From contig NZ_JAKQYJ010000001.1 of assembly GCF_022605525.1 (NCBI RefSeq), forward strand, positions 1,411,501 through 1,475,500: 64,000 nucleotides of DNA, written 5' to 3'. The translations under genes were made by a program, and so were the position numbers. Below, in pieces: positions 26,591 through 34,509 of this stretch. The stretch comes from Porphyrobacter sp. GA68 (GTDB lineage: Bacteria; Pseudomonadota; Alphaproteobacteria; Sphingomonadales; Sphingomonadaceae). Each line of letters opens with the position of its first letter. The first letter of the stretch is position 1. The notes beneath the pieces are model-generated. The model did not search any database. It worked only from the letters and a program-made list of their open reading frames with translations, and had not been told where the DNA came from.

Positions 26591-27097
26591 TCAACCGATG
26601 AGGACGAGCGGCTGGTCGTATTCAACCGGCTGGGCATTCTCGACCAGGATGGCGCGCACCGTCCCCGCCTTGTCCGCCACAATCGGGTTCATCACCTTCA
26701 TGGCTTCGACGATGAGCAGCGTGTCGCCTTCCTTGACGGTGGTGCCTTCCCGGATGAAGGGCGCTGCACCCGGTTCGGCGGCAAGATACACCGTCCCGAC
26801 CATCGGCGACTTCACGGCGCCTGTCAGGTCCGGCGCGGCGTTGTCGGAAGCCGCCGGAGCGGCTGCCGGCTGCGGCGCAGGTGCGGCAGGAGCGCCGGGC
26901 ATTGTCGCGGGCGCCGGCGCCCCGCCGATCTGCCGCGCTACGCGGATTTTGCGCTTGCCGTCCTCGACCTCGATTTCGGTCAGGCCGGTTTCGCCGAGAA
27001 GTTCGGCGAGTTCGCGCACCAGCGCGCTGTCGATTTCCATGCCGCCCTCGCGGCTGCTGTGTTCGTGGTCGTCGGCCATTGTTGCCTCTTGTTCCAT
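26591..27097 (-). CDS. accB: acetyl-CoA carboxylase biotin carboxyl carrier protein
   Basis: 168 residues. An N-terminal dimerisation region ([24 protein letters not shown]) leads through a Pro/Ala linker (about 75-100) to the biotinyl domain, whose EAMKVMN motif contains the biotinylated Lys. It shuttles carboxybiotin between AccC and the carboxyltransferase. A second in-frame ATG at 27079 is an alternative start. It sits in the order aroQ-accB-accC, typical of alphaproteobacteria. Confidence 0.95.
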   Translation of the reverse strand: MEQEATMADDHEHSSREGGMEIDSALVRELAELLGETGLTEIEVEDGKRKIRVARQIGGAPAPATMPGAPAAPAPQPAAAPAASDNAAPDLTGAVKSPMVGTVYLAAEPGAAPFIREGTTVKEGDTLLIVEAMKVMNPIVADKAGTVRAILVENAQPVEYDQPLVLIG

Positions 27098-27161
27098 GTC
27101 GCGCGTCCTATGTCGGGGGAGGGGCGGACTGGCAAGGCCCGGTCATGGATTTGTAACCTGG

Positions 27162-27611
27162 TCAGGGCAGCGTTGCGGCCAATTCCAGCGCCCGCAGATA
27201 GCTGCGCGCGCCCAAACCCTTCACTTGCGCGGCGGCGGCCATGCCGACAAAAGATACGTGCCGGAACGGCTCGCGCATTGCAGGGTCTGACAGGTGCACT
27301 TCGATGACCGGCGGACGGATCGCCTTGATCGCGTCCAGCAAGGCGATGGAGGTATGGGTATAGGCGGCGGCGTTCAACAGCACGGCTTTGGCGTTCTGTT
27401 CGTGCGCTTCGTGCAGCCAGTCGACCAGCGTGCCTTCGTGGTTCGTCTGACGGAACACCATGCCAAGGGACAGCGTCGCCGCCTTGTCGCGCAGCATCTG
27501 TTCGATCTCGGTCAGCGTGTCGTGGCCGTAAACCTCCGGTTCCCGCGCACCGAGCAGGTTTAGGTTCGGTCCGTTCAGGACATGCACGACAGGCAGGGCG
27601 GGGGAGGGCAC
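27162..27611 (-). CDS. aroQ: type II 3-dehydroquinate dehydratase
   Basis: 149 residues, the standard type II size. Motifs are LNGPNLNLLGAREPEVYG (active-site loop with catalytic Arg and Tyr), QTNHEGTLVDWLHEA, LNAAAYTHTSIALLDAI and EVHLSDPAMREPFRHVS. It dehydrates 3-dehydroquinate to 3-dehydroshikimate in aromatic amino-acid synthesis; the enzyme is a cytosolic dodecamer. It is placed 64 bp before accB and probably heads that operon. Confidence 0.95.
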   Translation of the reverse strand: MPSPALPVVHVLNGPNLNLLGAREPEVYGHDTLTEIEQMLRDKAATLSLGMVFRQTNHEGTLVDWLHEAHEQNAKAVLLNAAAYTHTSIALLDAIKAIRPPVIEVHLSDPAMREPFRHVSFVGMAAAAQVKGLGARSYLRALELAATLP

Positions 27612-27635
27612 CGAACCGCCCTGCCGCGCCTGTCA

Positions 27636-28046
27636 CTAATTGTCCACGCCCTTGATCTTGCCCCACTGCCGCGCCGCCGTGTAACCGAGATAGCCGGTGC
27701 CGAACAGGGCGTAGAGTTCATCGGGCAAACCGCGCAGATACGCTGTCATGCCGCCCGCAATGGCGCTCGCCATGTCGGGCGACAGGGCCGACAGTACGCC
27801 CATGGGGATCGCCACCAGCAACAGGATGTACATCACATAGAGGAAACTGGGCCGGGCGCGGGTGGTCCACGGATCTGAAGAGTTCGCTTCTGCCACAATG
27901 GCGGACAGGCGCGCCTCGATGGCGTGCAATTCCTGCGTCCCCTCCAACCGCGCCAGCTCCAGCTTTGCGCGCGCACGCGCGTCGCGATCGGGGATTACCT
28001 TGTCGATAATGGCTGCTAGGGGTCCAATGAGTGAGTTCAACAGCAT
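27636..28046 (-). CDS. GTA-type holin (GTA_holin_3TM-like)
   Basis: 136 residues. The N-terminal amphipathic/charged half (IDKVIPDRDARARAKLELA) is followed by the SDPWTTRARPSFLYV segment and hydrophobic helices (LYVMYILLLVAIPMGVLSAL, then one around LFGTGYLGYTA). This pattern matches the 3TM holin family assigned to gene transfer agent release. AGGAG precedes ATG 28046. No endolysin, capsid or tail gene lies beside it, so it stands apart from a structural GTA cluster. It is divergent from the TonB receptor and 24 bp from aroQ. Functional release activity is inferred from family only. Confidence 0.78.
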   Translation of the reverse strand: MLLNSLIGPLAAIIDKVIPDRDARARAKLELARLEGTQELHAIEARLSAIVAEANSSDPWTTRARPSFLYVMYILLLVAIPMGVLSALSPDMASAIAGGMTAYLRGLPDELYALFGTGYLGYTAARQWGKIKGVDN

Positions 28047-28087
28047 CGGGTGTTCTCCTGTCCTACTTTTCACCTGAAGTAACCAAT

Positions 28088-30145
28088 TTGGTTCGTGTAG
28101 GAAAGCTGCTCACCTTTGTGGGTGCCTGCCTGGCACCGGTGGCCACGCTTCATGCGCAGGCGGACGCGCCCACGGGCGGCGATGCCGCGGCTGAAAGTGG
28201 CGATGGCGGCGAACCGCTGGTCATCGTGGTCACGGGTCGGGGTCTGGAAGAGGCGCCGGCGTCCCCGGCCTATGGCACCGTGCGGCTGGACCGGGACGAA
28301 CTGATCGCCACCGGATCGGGCAGGCTGGAGGACACCCTGGCCTCCATCGCCGGATTTCAGCAGTTCCGCCGATCCGACAGCCGTTCCGCCAATCCTTCGG
28401 CGCAGGGCGCGACGTTGCGCGCACTTGGCGGCAATGCGACGAGCCGGGCGCTGGTCCTGCTTGACGGTATCCCGATGAGCGACCCGTTCTTTGGCTACAT
28501 TCCCTTCAGCGCGATCGTCCCCGAACTGCTTGGCGGCGCCCAGGTAACGCGCGGCGGCGGATCGGGCCCATTCGGAGCCGGCGCACTGGCCGGAACGATC
28601 GAGCTGTTCAGCGCCGATGCCGGCACCCTTGGCCCAGTCGCCGCCCGGGCTCTGATCGGCAGCAGGGATGCGCTGGAGGCAAGTGCCACGCTGGCGCCGC
28701 GTCTTGGCAACGGTTTCGTGGTGGCGTCGGCGCGATATGATAGCGGGGCCGGTTTCTTTACCACCCCGCCTGAACAGCGGGTGCCCGCCAGCGTGCCGGC
28801 AGGTTACGAAAGCTGGTCGGCGCAACTGCGCGGGGTTGCACCGCTCACACGGTCAACCGAGTTGCAGGCGCGGGTTCTGGCCTTTCGCGATCAGCGGACG
28901 CTTCGCTTTGCCGGTGCCGACAGCCTCAGCGAAGGGCAGGATGCCAGCATCCGGCTGGTGGGGCAGGGCCGGTGGCAATTCGACCTGCTGGGATATGTAC
29001 AGGCGCGCAATTTTGCCAATGTGGTGATCAGTTCGACCCGGTTCACTCCGGTCCTTGATCAGCGCGCCACGCCTTCGACCGGTGTGGGCGGCAAGCTGGA
29101 GGTGCGACCACCGGTCGGCACGCGCACGGTGCTGCGCCTCGGCGCGGATTACCGGATGGCGCAGGGCGAAGTCGCGGAAGACGCGATCAACGCCTTCAGC
29201 GGGGCGGTCACGGAACGCCGCAGCGGCGGCGGGCGCGACGGCGATCTGGGCCTGTTTGCGGAAGGCGACCGGACGTTTGGCGAACTGGTGGTGACAGCCG
29301 GGGTGCGCGTTGACCGCTTCACCATCAAGGACGGGTTCTTCGAGGTGCGCGATGCGGCGGGCGCAGTGCGGAGCCGTGAAGCGTTCAGGGACCGCTCGGG
29401 CTGGGAAACCTCCCTGCGCGCAGGAGCGCTCTATTCGCTCGCGGGCGGCTGGCGGTTGCGCGCCGCAGCGTATTCGGGGCTGCGGCTCCCAACCTTGAAC
29501 GAGCTTTACCGCCCGTTCGTCGTGTTCCCGCTTACCACCCTCGCGAATGCGGATCTGCGCAACGAGCGGCTGGTCGGCTACGAGGCTGGTGCCGAATACC
29601 GGCGCGGGCGGCACGCAGTCTCCTTCACGGTTTTTGACAATGAGGTCGAGGACGCGGTCGCCAACGTGACGCTCGCGACGAACCTGCGGCAGCGGCGCAA
29701 TATCGACGCGATCCGCACACGCGGCGTCGAGGTGCAGGCTGAGGCCGGCTGGCGTGACTGGGAAGCGGAGGCGTCGCTGGCCTACACCGATGCCAGGGTG
29801 CGCGCGACCGGCCTTGCGGCATCGCTGGACGGAAAGCGGCCGGCACAGTCGCCGCGCTGGGCGGCAAGCGCGAGCCTGAGGTATCGCTTTTCAGGCGACG
29901 GTTCGCTGACCGCGACGCTGCGCCACGCCGGCGCCCAGTTCGAGGATGACCTTGAAACCGATTTTCTGCCGGCCGCCACGACGCTCAACGCCTATGCCGA
30001 AGTGCCGATCACGGGCCGATTCGGTCTGCTGCTGAGAGGCGAAAATCTTACCGGGGAGACGGTTATCACCCGCAATCAAGAGGGGTCGATTGACCTGGGC
30101 GCTCCACGCACGGTGTGGCTGGGCGTGCTTTTCCGCACGAGGTGA
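28088..30145 (+). CDS. TonB-dependent outer-membrane receptor
   Basis: About 685 residues. A signal peptide (ending APVATLHAQA) is followed by the TonB box-like region VIVVTGRG and the plug domain with LEDTLASIAGFQQFRRSDSR, ALVLLDGIPMSDPF and GGGSGPFGAGALAGTIEL. A 22-strand barrel region closes with LRGENLTGETVITRN and a terminal aromatic-like WLGVLFRTR. The ligand is unknown; architecture is of the BtuB/siderophore receptor class. Start is uncertain: TTG 28088 gives a classical signal, while GTG 28031 has a better AGGGG site but overlaps the divergent holin by 16 nt. Confidence 0.87.
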   Translation: MVRVGKLLTFVGACLAPVATLHAQADAPTGGDAAAESGDGGEPLVIVVTGRGLEEAPASPAYGTVRLDRDELIATGSGRLEDTLASIAGFQQFRRSDSRSANPSAQGATLRALGGNATSRALVLLDGIPMSDPFFGYIPFSAIVPELLGGAQVTRGGGSGPFGAGALAGTIELFSADAGTLGPVAARALIGSRDALEASATLAPRLGNGFVVASARYDSGAGFFTTPPEQRVPASVPAGYESWSAQLRGVAPLTRSTELQARVLAFRDQRTLRFAGADSLSEGQDASIRLVGQGRWQFDLLGYVQARNFANVVISSTRFTPVLDQRATPSTGVGGKLEVRPPVGTRTVLRLGADYRMAQGEVAEDAINAFSGAVTERRSGGGRDGDLGLFAEGDRTFGELVVTAGVRVDRFTIKDGFFEVRDAAGAVRSREAFRDRSGWETSLRAGALYSLAGGWRLRAAAYSGLRLPTLNELYRPFVVFPLTTLANADLRNERLVGYEAGAEYRRGRHAVSFTVFDNEVEDAVANVTLATNLRQRRNIDAIRTRGVEVQAEAGWRDWEAEASLAYTDARVRATGLAASLDGKRPAQSPRWAASASLRYRFSGDGSLTATLRHAGAQFEDDLETDFLPAATTLNAYAEVPITGRFGLLLRGENLTGETVITRNQEGSIDLGAPRTVWLGVLFRTR

Positions 30146-30162
30146 GAAGGTATTCCCACTGG

Positions 30163-30236
30163 TCGGGACGACTGGATTCGAACCAGCGACCCCCACACCC
30201 CCAGTGTGATGCGCTACCAGGCTGCGCTACGTCCCG
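30163..30236 (-). tRNA. tRNA-Pro (anticodon GGG)
   Basis: Acceptor CGGGACG/CGTCCCG with discriminator A, D-arm AGCGCAGCCTGGTAGCGC, anticodon loop CTGGGGG (anticodon GGG) on a TCACA/TGTGG stem, and T-arm GGTTCGAATCC. It lies 17 bp past the TonB receptor stop on the opposite strand. Confidence 0.95.
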
Positions 30237-30254
30237 TGACCAGTGGAAGGCGGC

Positions 30255-30283
30255 GCTATAGGCATGTGGCGCAAGGGTGGCAA
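30255..30283 (-). promoter_or_regulatory. sigma-70 promoter for tRNA-Pro(GGG)
   Basis: Minus strand TTGCCA (-35, 30283-30278), 17-nt spacer, TATAGC (-10, 30260-30255). The -10 ends 18 nt before the tRNA 5' end, so the transcript would begin just ahead of it. The spacing is ideal. Confidence 0.7.
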
Positions 30284-30429
30284 CCCTGTTGCGGCGTCGC
30301 CGTAAAAGGGCATTTGCCCTGCCCGGAGAATATTGCTAGTCGCTCGCCCATGCCGGGGCAGCGGCTAAATTCGCCGCTAACAACGCCCTGGCCTCTTCTT
30401 CTGTTTCTTTTCGTGACTAGGTTTGCTGC

Positions 30430-30762
30430 ATGTTCGAATTTTTCATTGCCGCGGCGGTGAACCAGGCTCCGCCCGCCTGGGCGCAATGGTTGCCGATCCT
30501 CGGCATGATCCTGATCTTCTGGTTCCTGATCATCCGTCCGCAGATGAAGCGGCAGAAGGAGCATGCAGCCAAAATCGCCGGGTTGAAGCGGGGGGACGAG
30601 GTTGTGACCGCCGGCGGCCTGGTCGGCAAGGTGCTGAAGGTGGACGAGCAGTACGCCGAACTTGAACTGGGGCAGAACGTCCGGGTGCGGGCAGTCAAGA
30701 GCACCATTGGCGACATCATTTCGCCTGCCGCCAAGGCGGCCAAGACGCGCGCGAACGACTAA
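30430..30762 (+). CDS. yajC: preprotein translocase subunit YajC
   Basis: 110 residues. One N-terminal membrane helix (WLPILGMILIFWFLIIRP, about 18-36) and a cytosolic domain with the family pattern MKRQKEHAAKIAGLKRGDEVVTAGG (split: RQKEHAAKIAGLKRGDEV). YajC accompanies SecD and SecF in the accessory SecDF complex. Eighteen bp separate it from secD, the usual operon. The 193 bp upstream of it contain the oppositely oriented tRNA-Pro promoter. Confidence 0.95.
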   Translation: MFEFFIAAAVNQAPPAWAQWLPILGMILIFWFLIIRPQMKRQKEHAAKIAGLKRGDEVVTAGGLVGKVLKVDEQYAELELGQNVRVRAVKSTIGDIISPAAKAAKTRAND

Positions 30763-30780
30763 GCAGGATCGTCCCAGAAC

Positions 30781-32379
30781 ATGCTCGACTTTCCGACCTG
30801 GAAGCGGATCTGGCTGTGGGCGATTACGCTCGTGGCTGTCGCGGCGGCGATCCCGTCGCTCTACTCCCTGACCAGTCAAACCTGGCCCGCTGCCCTTCCT
30901 AATCCAACTGTCAATCTCGGCCTCGATCTCGCCGGCGGCAGCCACATCCTGCTTGAAGCGACTCCGGCACAGGTCGCGGCGCAGCGGCTGGAAAACATGG
31001 AAGAGACGGTCCGCACGCTCGCCCGGCAGGCCGAACCGCGTGTCCGGGTCGGCGATCTCTCGACCCAGGATGGCCGCCTCAGCTTCATGGTCGGCAGCCC
31101 GGCGGACGTCGATCGCATGCGCGAAGCGTTGCTGCCGACGATCAACGGAACGGGCCTGACCCGCGAATGGAACCTGGAGGTCGTCGACCAGACACGTTTC
31201 GTCCTCACCCAGACGCCCGACGGCCTGAACAATGCGGTCAGCCAGGCGATGGACAGTGCGGTGGAAGTCGTGCGGCGCCGCATCGACGCCCTTGGCACGC
31301 GTGAGCCGACCATCATCCGGCAGGGGGACAGCCGCATCGTGGTGCAGGTGCCGGGGCTACAGGATCCGCAGGCGCTGAAGGATTTGCTGGGTCAGACGGC
31401 GCGCCTGGAATTCAAGCTGGTCGATCTCAATGCGGTGCCGTCGGACGTTGCGGCGGGTATCGCTCCTCCGGGCAGTGAAATCGTGCCTTATGCCGAAGGC
31501 TCTCCTTTTGCCGGTCAGTCGATCGCAGTACGGCGGCTGGGCGGCATTCGCGGCGACAATCTTGTCAACGCGACGCAGGGTTTCGAGCAGCAGACCAATC
31601 AGCCGGTGGTCAACATCCAGTTCGACCAGCAGGGCGCGGCCCGGTTCGCCCAACTGACGACGGAAAATGTCAACCGGCCGTTTGCCATCATCCTTGACGG
31701 CAAGGTGCTGTCGGCACCCAATATCAACGAACCTATCCAGGGCGGCAGTGCCCAGATTTCGGGCGGCTTCACGGTTGATGCGGCGAACCAGCTGGCCATT
31801 TCGCTGCGATCCGGCGCTCTGCCCGTCGATCTGGCGGTGGTGGAAGAGCGCACCGTTGGGCCTGATCTCGGGGCCGATTCCATCAGGCGCGGCATCCTTG
31901 CAATGGCGATCGGATCGGTCGCGGTGATTGTCCTGATGATCGCCACCTATGGCCGGTTCGGCGTCTATGCGACGGTTGCCCTGGTGTTCAACGTGCTGAT
32001 GATCCTTGGCATCATGGCGGTGATGAATACCACGCTTACGCTGCCGGGCATCGCCGGGTTCGTGCTGACCATCGGTGCTGCGGTCGACGCCAACGTGCTC
32101 ATCAACGAGCGCATCCGGGAAGAGCGAAAACGCGGTCGCCGGGTCGTTGCAGCCGTGGAAAACGGCTACAAGGAGGCGAGCCGCGCTATCTACGACGCGA
32201 ACGTGACCAACTTCATCGCCGGCGTTCTCCTGTTCCTGTTCGGGTCGGGGCCGATCCGCGGATTTGCCGTGGTGCTGATCATCGGGCTGTTCACCAGCGT
32301 CTTTACCGCCGTTGTGCTCACCCGGATGTGGGTGGCCGCCTGGCTGCGCAAGACCCGTCCTGCCGACATCAATATCTGA
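30781..32379 (+). CDS. secD: protein translocase subunit SecD
   Basis: 532 residues. TM1 (about 8-28) is followed by the conserved LGLDLAGGSHILLE motif, a large periplasmic P1 domain (VVRRRIDALGTREP), then the AINEPIQG-type region and GALPVDL. Five C-terminal membrane helices include DANVLINERIREE. SecDF uses proton flow to complete translocation of proteins through SecYEG on the periplasmic side. secF follows after 12 bp. Confidence 0.96.
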   Translation: MLDFPTWKRIWLWAITLVAVAAAIPSLYSLTSQTWPAALPNPTVNLGLDLAGGSHILLEATPAQVAAQRLENMEETVRTLARQAEPRVRVGDLSTQDGRLSFMVGSPADVDRMREALLPTINGTGLTREWNLEVVDQTRFVLTQTPDGLNNAVSQAMDSAVEVVRRRIDALGTREPTIIRQGDSRIVVQVPGLQDPQALKDLLGQTARLEFKLVDLNAVPSDVAAGIAPPGSEIVPYAEGSPFAGQSIAVRRLGGIRGDNLVNATQGFEQQTNQPVVNIQFDQQGAARFAQLTTENVNRPFAIILDGKVLSAPNINEPIQGGSAQISGGFTVDAANQLAISLRSGALPVDLAVVEERTVGPDLGADSIRRGILAMAIGSVAVIVLMIATYGRFGVYATVALVFNVLMILGIMAVMNTTLTLPGIAGFVLTIGAAVDANVLINERIREERKRGRRVVAAVENGYKEASRAIYDANVTNFIAGVLLFLFGSGPIRGFAVVLIIGLFTSVFTAVVLTRMWVAAWLRKTRPADINI

Positions 32380-32391
32380 CGAGGAATAGCG

Positions 32392-33372
32392 ATGCGCCTG
32401 CTCAAGCTCGTCCCCGACGACACCAACATCAAGTTCCTGCGGTGGCGGGTGCCGTTCTTTACGGTCAGCATTCTGCTGATGATCGCCAGCTGGGCTCTGG
32501 TGGCGATGAACGGTCTCAACTACGGCGTCGATTTTGCCGGCGGACAGGAAATCCGGGTCACTCTGGTCGGCGAGACGGAAGCTCCGGTGGCGGAACTGCG
32601 GGAAACGGTTGGCGCTCTTCCGGAGGTTGGCGACCCGGTAATCCAGCGGTTCGGCGCACCCAATCAGGTGTCGATCCGCGTCGGATTGCCGCCCGAAGCC
32701 GAGGGAGACGATGCGTTCGCCGAGCGAATGACGGAATCGATTGTCACCGCCCTGCGTGCCGATCACCCCAACATCCGTATCGACGGAGTGGACTCCGTGT
32801 CAGGAAAGGTTTCCGGCGAATTCCGCAACCAGGCGATCTACGCCCTTCTCGCGGCGATGCTGGCGGTTGCGATCTATATCTGGGTGCGTTTCGAATGGCA
32901 GTTCGGAGTGGGCGCGCTGTTCGCACTGGTCCATGACGTGTCGTTGACCCTGGGCATGTTCGCGCTGTTCCAGCTTGAGTTCTCCCTGCAGATCATCGCG
33001 GCCATCCTTGCAATCATCGGATACTCGCTGAACGACACGATCGTCGTGTACGACCGCGTGCGGGAAAACCTGAAGAAATACCGCAAGATGCCGCTTCCCG
33101 AATTGCTCGACCTGTCGGTGAACGAAACCCTGGCGCGGACGGTGATGACTTCGCTGACCCTGCTGATCGCGCTGCTGCCGCTGGTCCTGTTCGGACCGGA
33201 CAGCCTGTTTGGCATGACGCTCGCCATCTTCGTCGGCATCTTCGTCGGCACCTACAGTTCGGTGTATCAGGCCGGCCCCATCCTGTTGTGGACCGGCGTG
33301 CGGTCCGACAGCTTCATCCCCAAGGAGTCCGCTGCGGACCGGCAGGAGCGGGTCGCGCGCGGCGAGGGTTGA
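32392..33372 (+). CDS. secF: protein translocase subunit SecF
   Basis: 326 residues. TM1 (about 20-40) precedes the SecF signature NYGVDFAGGQEIRV, a short periplasmic domain with GVDSVSGKVSGEF, then five membrane helices including ILAIIGYSLNDTIVVYDRVREN and SVNETLARTVMTS. It partners SecD. It is the last gene of yajC-secD-secF; a weak hairpin follows at 33391-33408. Confidence 0.96.
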   Translation: MRLLKLVPDDTNIKFLRWRVPFFTVSILLMIASWALVAMNGLNYGVDFAGGQEIRVTLVGETEAPVAELRETVGALPEVGDPVIQRFGAPNQVSIRVGLPPEAEGDDAFAERMTESIVTALRADHPNIRIDGVDSVSGKVSGEFRNQAIYALLAAMLAVAIYIWVRFEWQFGVGALFALVHDVSLTLGMFALFQLEFSLQIIAAILAIIGYSLNDTIVVYDRVRENLKKYRKMPLPELLDLSVNETLARTVMTSLTLLIALLPLVLFGPDSLFGMTLAIFVGIFVGTYSSVYQAGPILLWTGVRSDSFIPKESAADRQERVARGEG

Positions 33373-33390
33373 CGCCGGCTGGGCCAAACG

Positions 33391-33408
33391 GCGGCACGGT
33401 TGTGCCGC
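33391..33408. terminator. possible weak terminator after secF
   Basis: GCGGCAC/GTGCCGC 7-bp stem with a 4-nt loop in the 78-bp gap between convergent secF and the YnfA gene. There is no T-run, so this is tentative. Confidence 0.3.
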
Positions 33409-33450
33409 TGACCGGCTGCGGAACTTGCCATCCTTGCAGGGACCAGTGGC

Positions 33451-33774
33451 TCACCCTCCTCGAGGCCCAAACAGGATGAGCGCGGCACCCACCAAGCTGA
33501 CGCCGGCGCCGATCACATCCCAACGATCGGGTACAAAGCCCTCGACGACCCACAGCCAGCCCAGCGCCGCCACTATGTAGACTCCGCCGTAGGCCGCGTA
33601 GGTGCGCCCGGCGTGTTCCGCATCGACAAGGGTGAGCAGATAGGCAAACAGGCACAGGCTGGCGATGCCGGGCAGAACCCACCACGCGGACTTGTCGAGA
33701 CGCAGCCAGGTCCAGAAAGCGAAGCAGCCGGCGATCTCTGCCAGGGCGGCACCGATGTAAGCCAAAGCGGTCAT
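33451..33774 (-). CDS. YnfA/UPF0060 family inner-membrane protein
   Basis: 107 residues with four closely packed membrane helices. Family signature segments are [36 protein letters not shown] and [23 protein letters not shown]0060 proteins resemble small multidrug-resistance transporters, but transport activity is not proven for most members. It converges on secF, and lies 67 bp beyond the XRE repressor gene on the same strand. Confidence 0.92.
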   Translation of the reverse strand: MTALAYIGAALAEIAGCFAFWTWLRLDKSAWWVLPGIASLCLFAYLLTLVDAEHAGRTYAAYGGVYIVAALGWLWVVEGFVPDRWDVIGAGVSLVGAALILFGPRGG

Positions 33775-33841
33775 TGGCCCAGCCTTTATACGCGTCGCCG
33801 GCGGCTACAATTACATGCCCCCGGGGTGATGTTCCACGCCG

Positions 33842-34414
33842 TCACAAGCGCCGAACCAGCATTTCGGCGACTCCGATCCATGCTGGGTCGTCGACAACCA
33901 CCTGCTTTTCGCCATATCCCGCTGGAAGGATGCCGACCCGCTTGCCCTGCCGGTCGACCAGCCGACCAAAGGCGAACCGGCCACCGCGTCGCGGGACCAG
34001 TACGTCCCGGTTGATCGCGCGGGCCGCCGCTGACGGCTCCAGCTGGCGCAGCCACACGTGGTCGCCTGGCCGGTATTCGCCAACCGCGCCTTCTACCTTC
34101 AGCACCACCAGTGACCCTTCGCCGCCTAGGTCGGTCGCAGAAAGCGCATCGCGCGGTTCAGCCAGCGCCTCTGCCCCGGCGCTGGTCAGCCTGGCGATGA
34201 TCTGCGCAGGGCTTGCCGCCTCGGAACGCATCAGCGCTTCGGGTTCAACCCGCAACGCGCGGGCGATCTTCTCCATCCAGCGGAGCGACAGGTTGCGCGT
34301 TCCTGTTTCCAGCCGCCCGATGGTTTGGGCGGTGGTTGGCGGATCGCAGGCTTCCGCCACGTCCGCCAATGTCATGCCGCGATCCTTTCGGATCATCCGA
34401 ATGCGATTAGGCAT
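33842..34414 (-). CDS. XRE-family repressor with degenerate S24-like domain
   Basis: 190 residues. An N-terminal helix-turn-helix of the Cro/CI type (residues 4-58, RMIRKDRGMTLADVAEACD, TTAQTIGRLETGTRNLS) is joined to a LexA/CI-like C-terminal fold (100-190). Where autoproteolytic members have the nucleophile SMxP this protein has AVGEYRPGDHV (110-120). Where the catalytic Lys should be it reads FAFGRLV (Gly150), so self-cleavage looks impossible. ATG 34414 has AGAGG at 8 nt; ATG 34420 is an alternative. It faces a DUF6456 gene across a gap with two matching inverted repeats, which suggests autoregulation and control of that gene. It is comparable in layout to RogA-type GTA repressors. Confidence 0.85.
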   Translation of the reverse strand: MPNRIRMIRKDRGMTLADVAEACDPPTTAQTIGRLETGTRNLSLRWMEKIARALRVEPEALMRSEAASPAQIIARLTSAGAEALAEPRDALSATDLGGEGSLVVLKVEGAVGEYRPGDHVWLRQLEPSAAARAINRDVLVPRRGGRFAFGRLVDRQGKRVGILPAGYGEKQVVVDDPAWIGVAEMLVRRL

Positions 34415-34426
34415 CTTCATCACCTC

Positions 34427-34441
34427 TAACCCATCTGGTTA
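34427..34441. promoter_or_regulatory. operator-like inverted repeat 1
   Basis: TAACC-CATCT-GGTTA, perfect 5+5 bp repeat, 13 bp ahead of the repressor ATG. The same half-site recurs inverted at 34482-34495. Likely bound by the adjacent XRE protein. Confidence 0.6.
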
Positions 34442-34481
34442 CTGCTTTCCTACACCGAGCGGTATTTGGCAAGCAGGAACC

Positions 34482-34495
34482 GGTTAGATGTAACC
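34482..34495. promoter_or_regulatory. operator-like inverted repeat 2
   Basis: GGTTA-GATG-TAACC, perfect 5+5 bp repeat, 14 bp ahead of the DUF6456 ATG, overlapping its expected promoter/5' leader. Its half-sites match those of site 1, whose centre lies about 54 bp away, roughly five helical turns. Cooperative binding is possible. Confidence 0.6.
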
Positions 34496-34509
34496 GAAAA
34501 GGAACAGTC

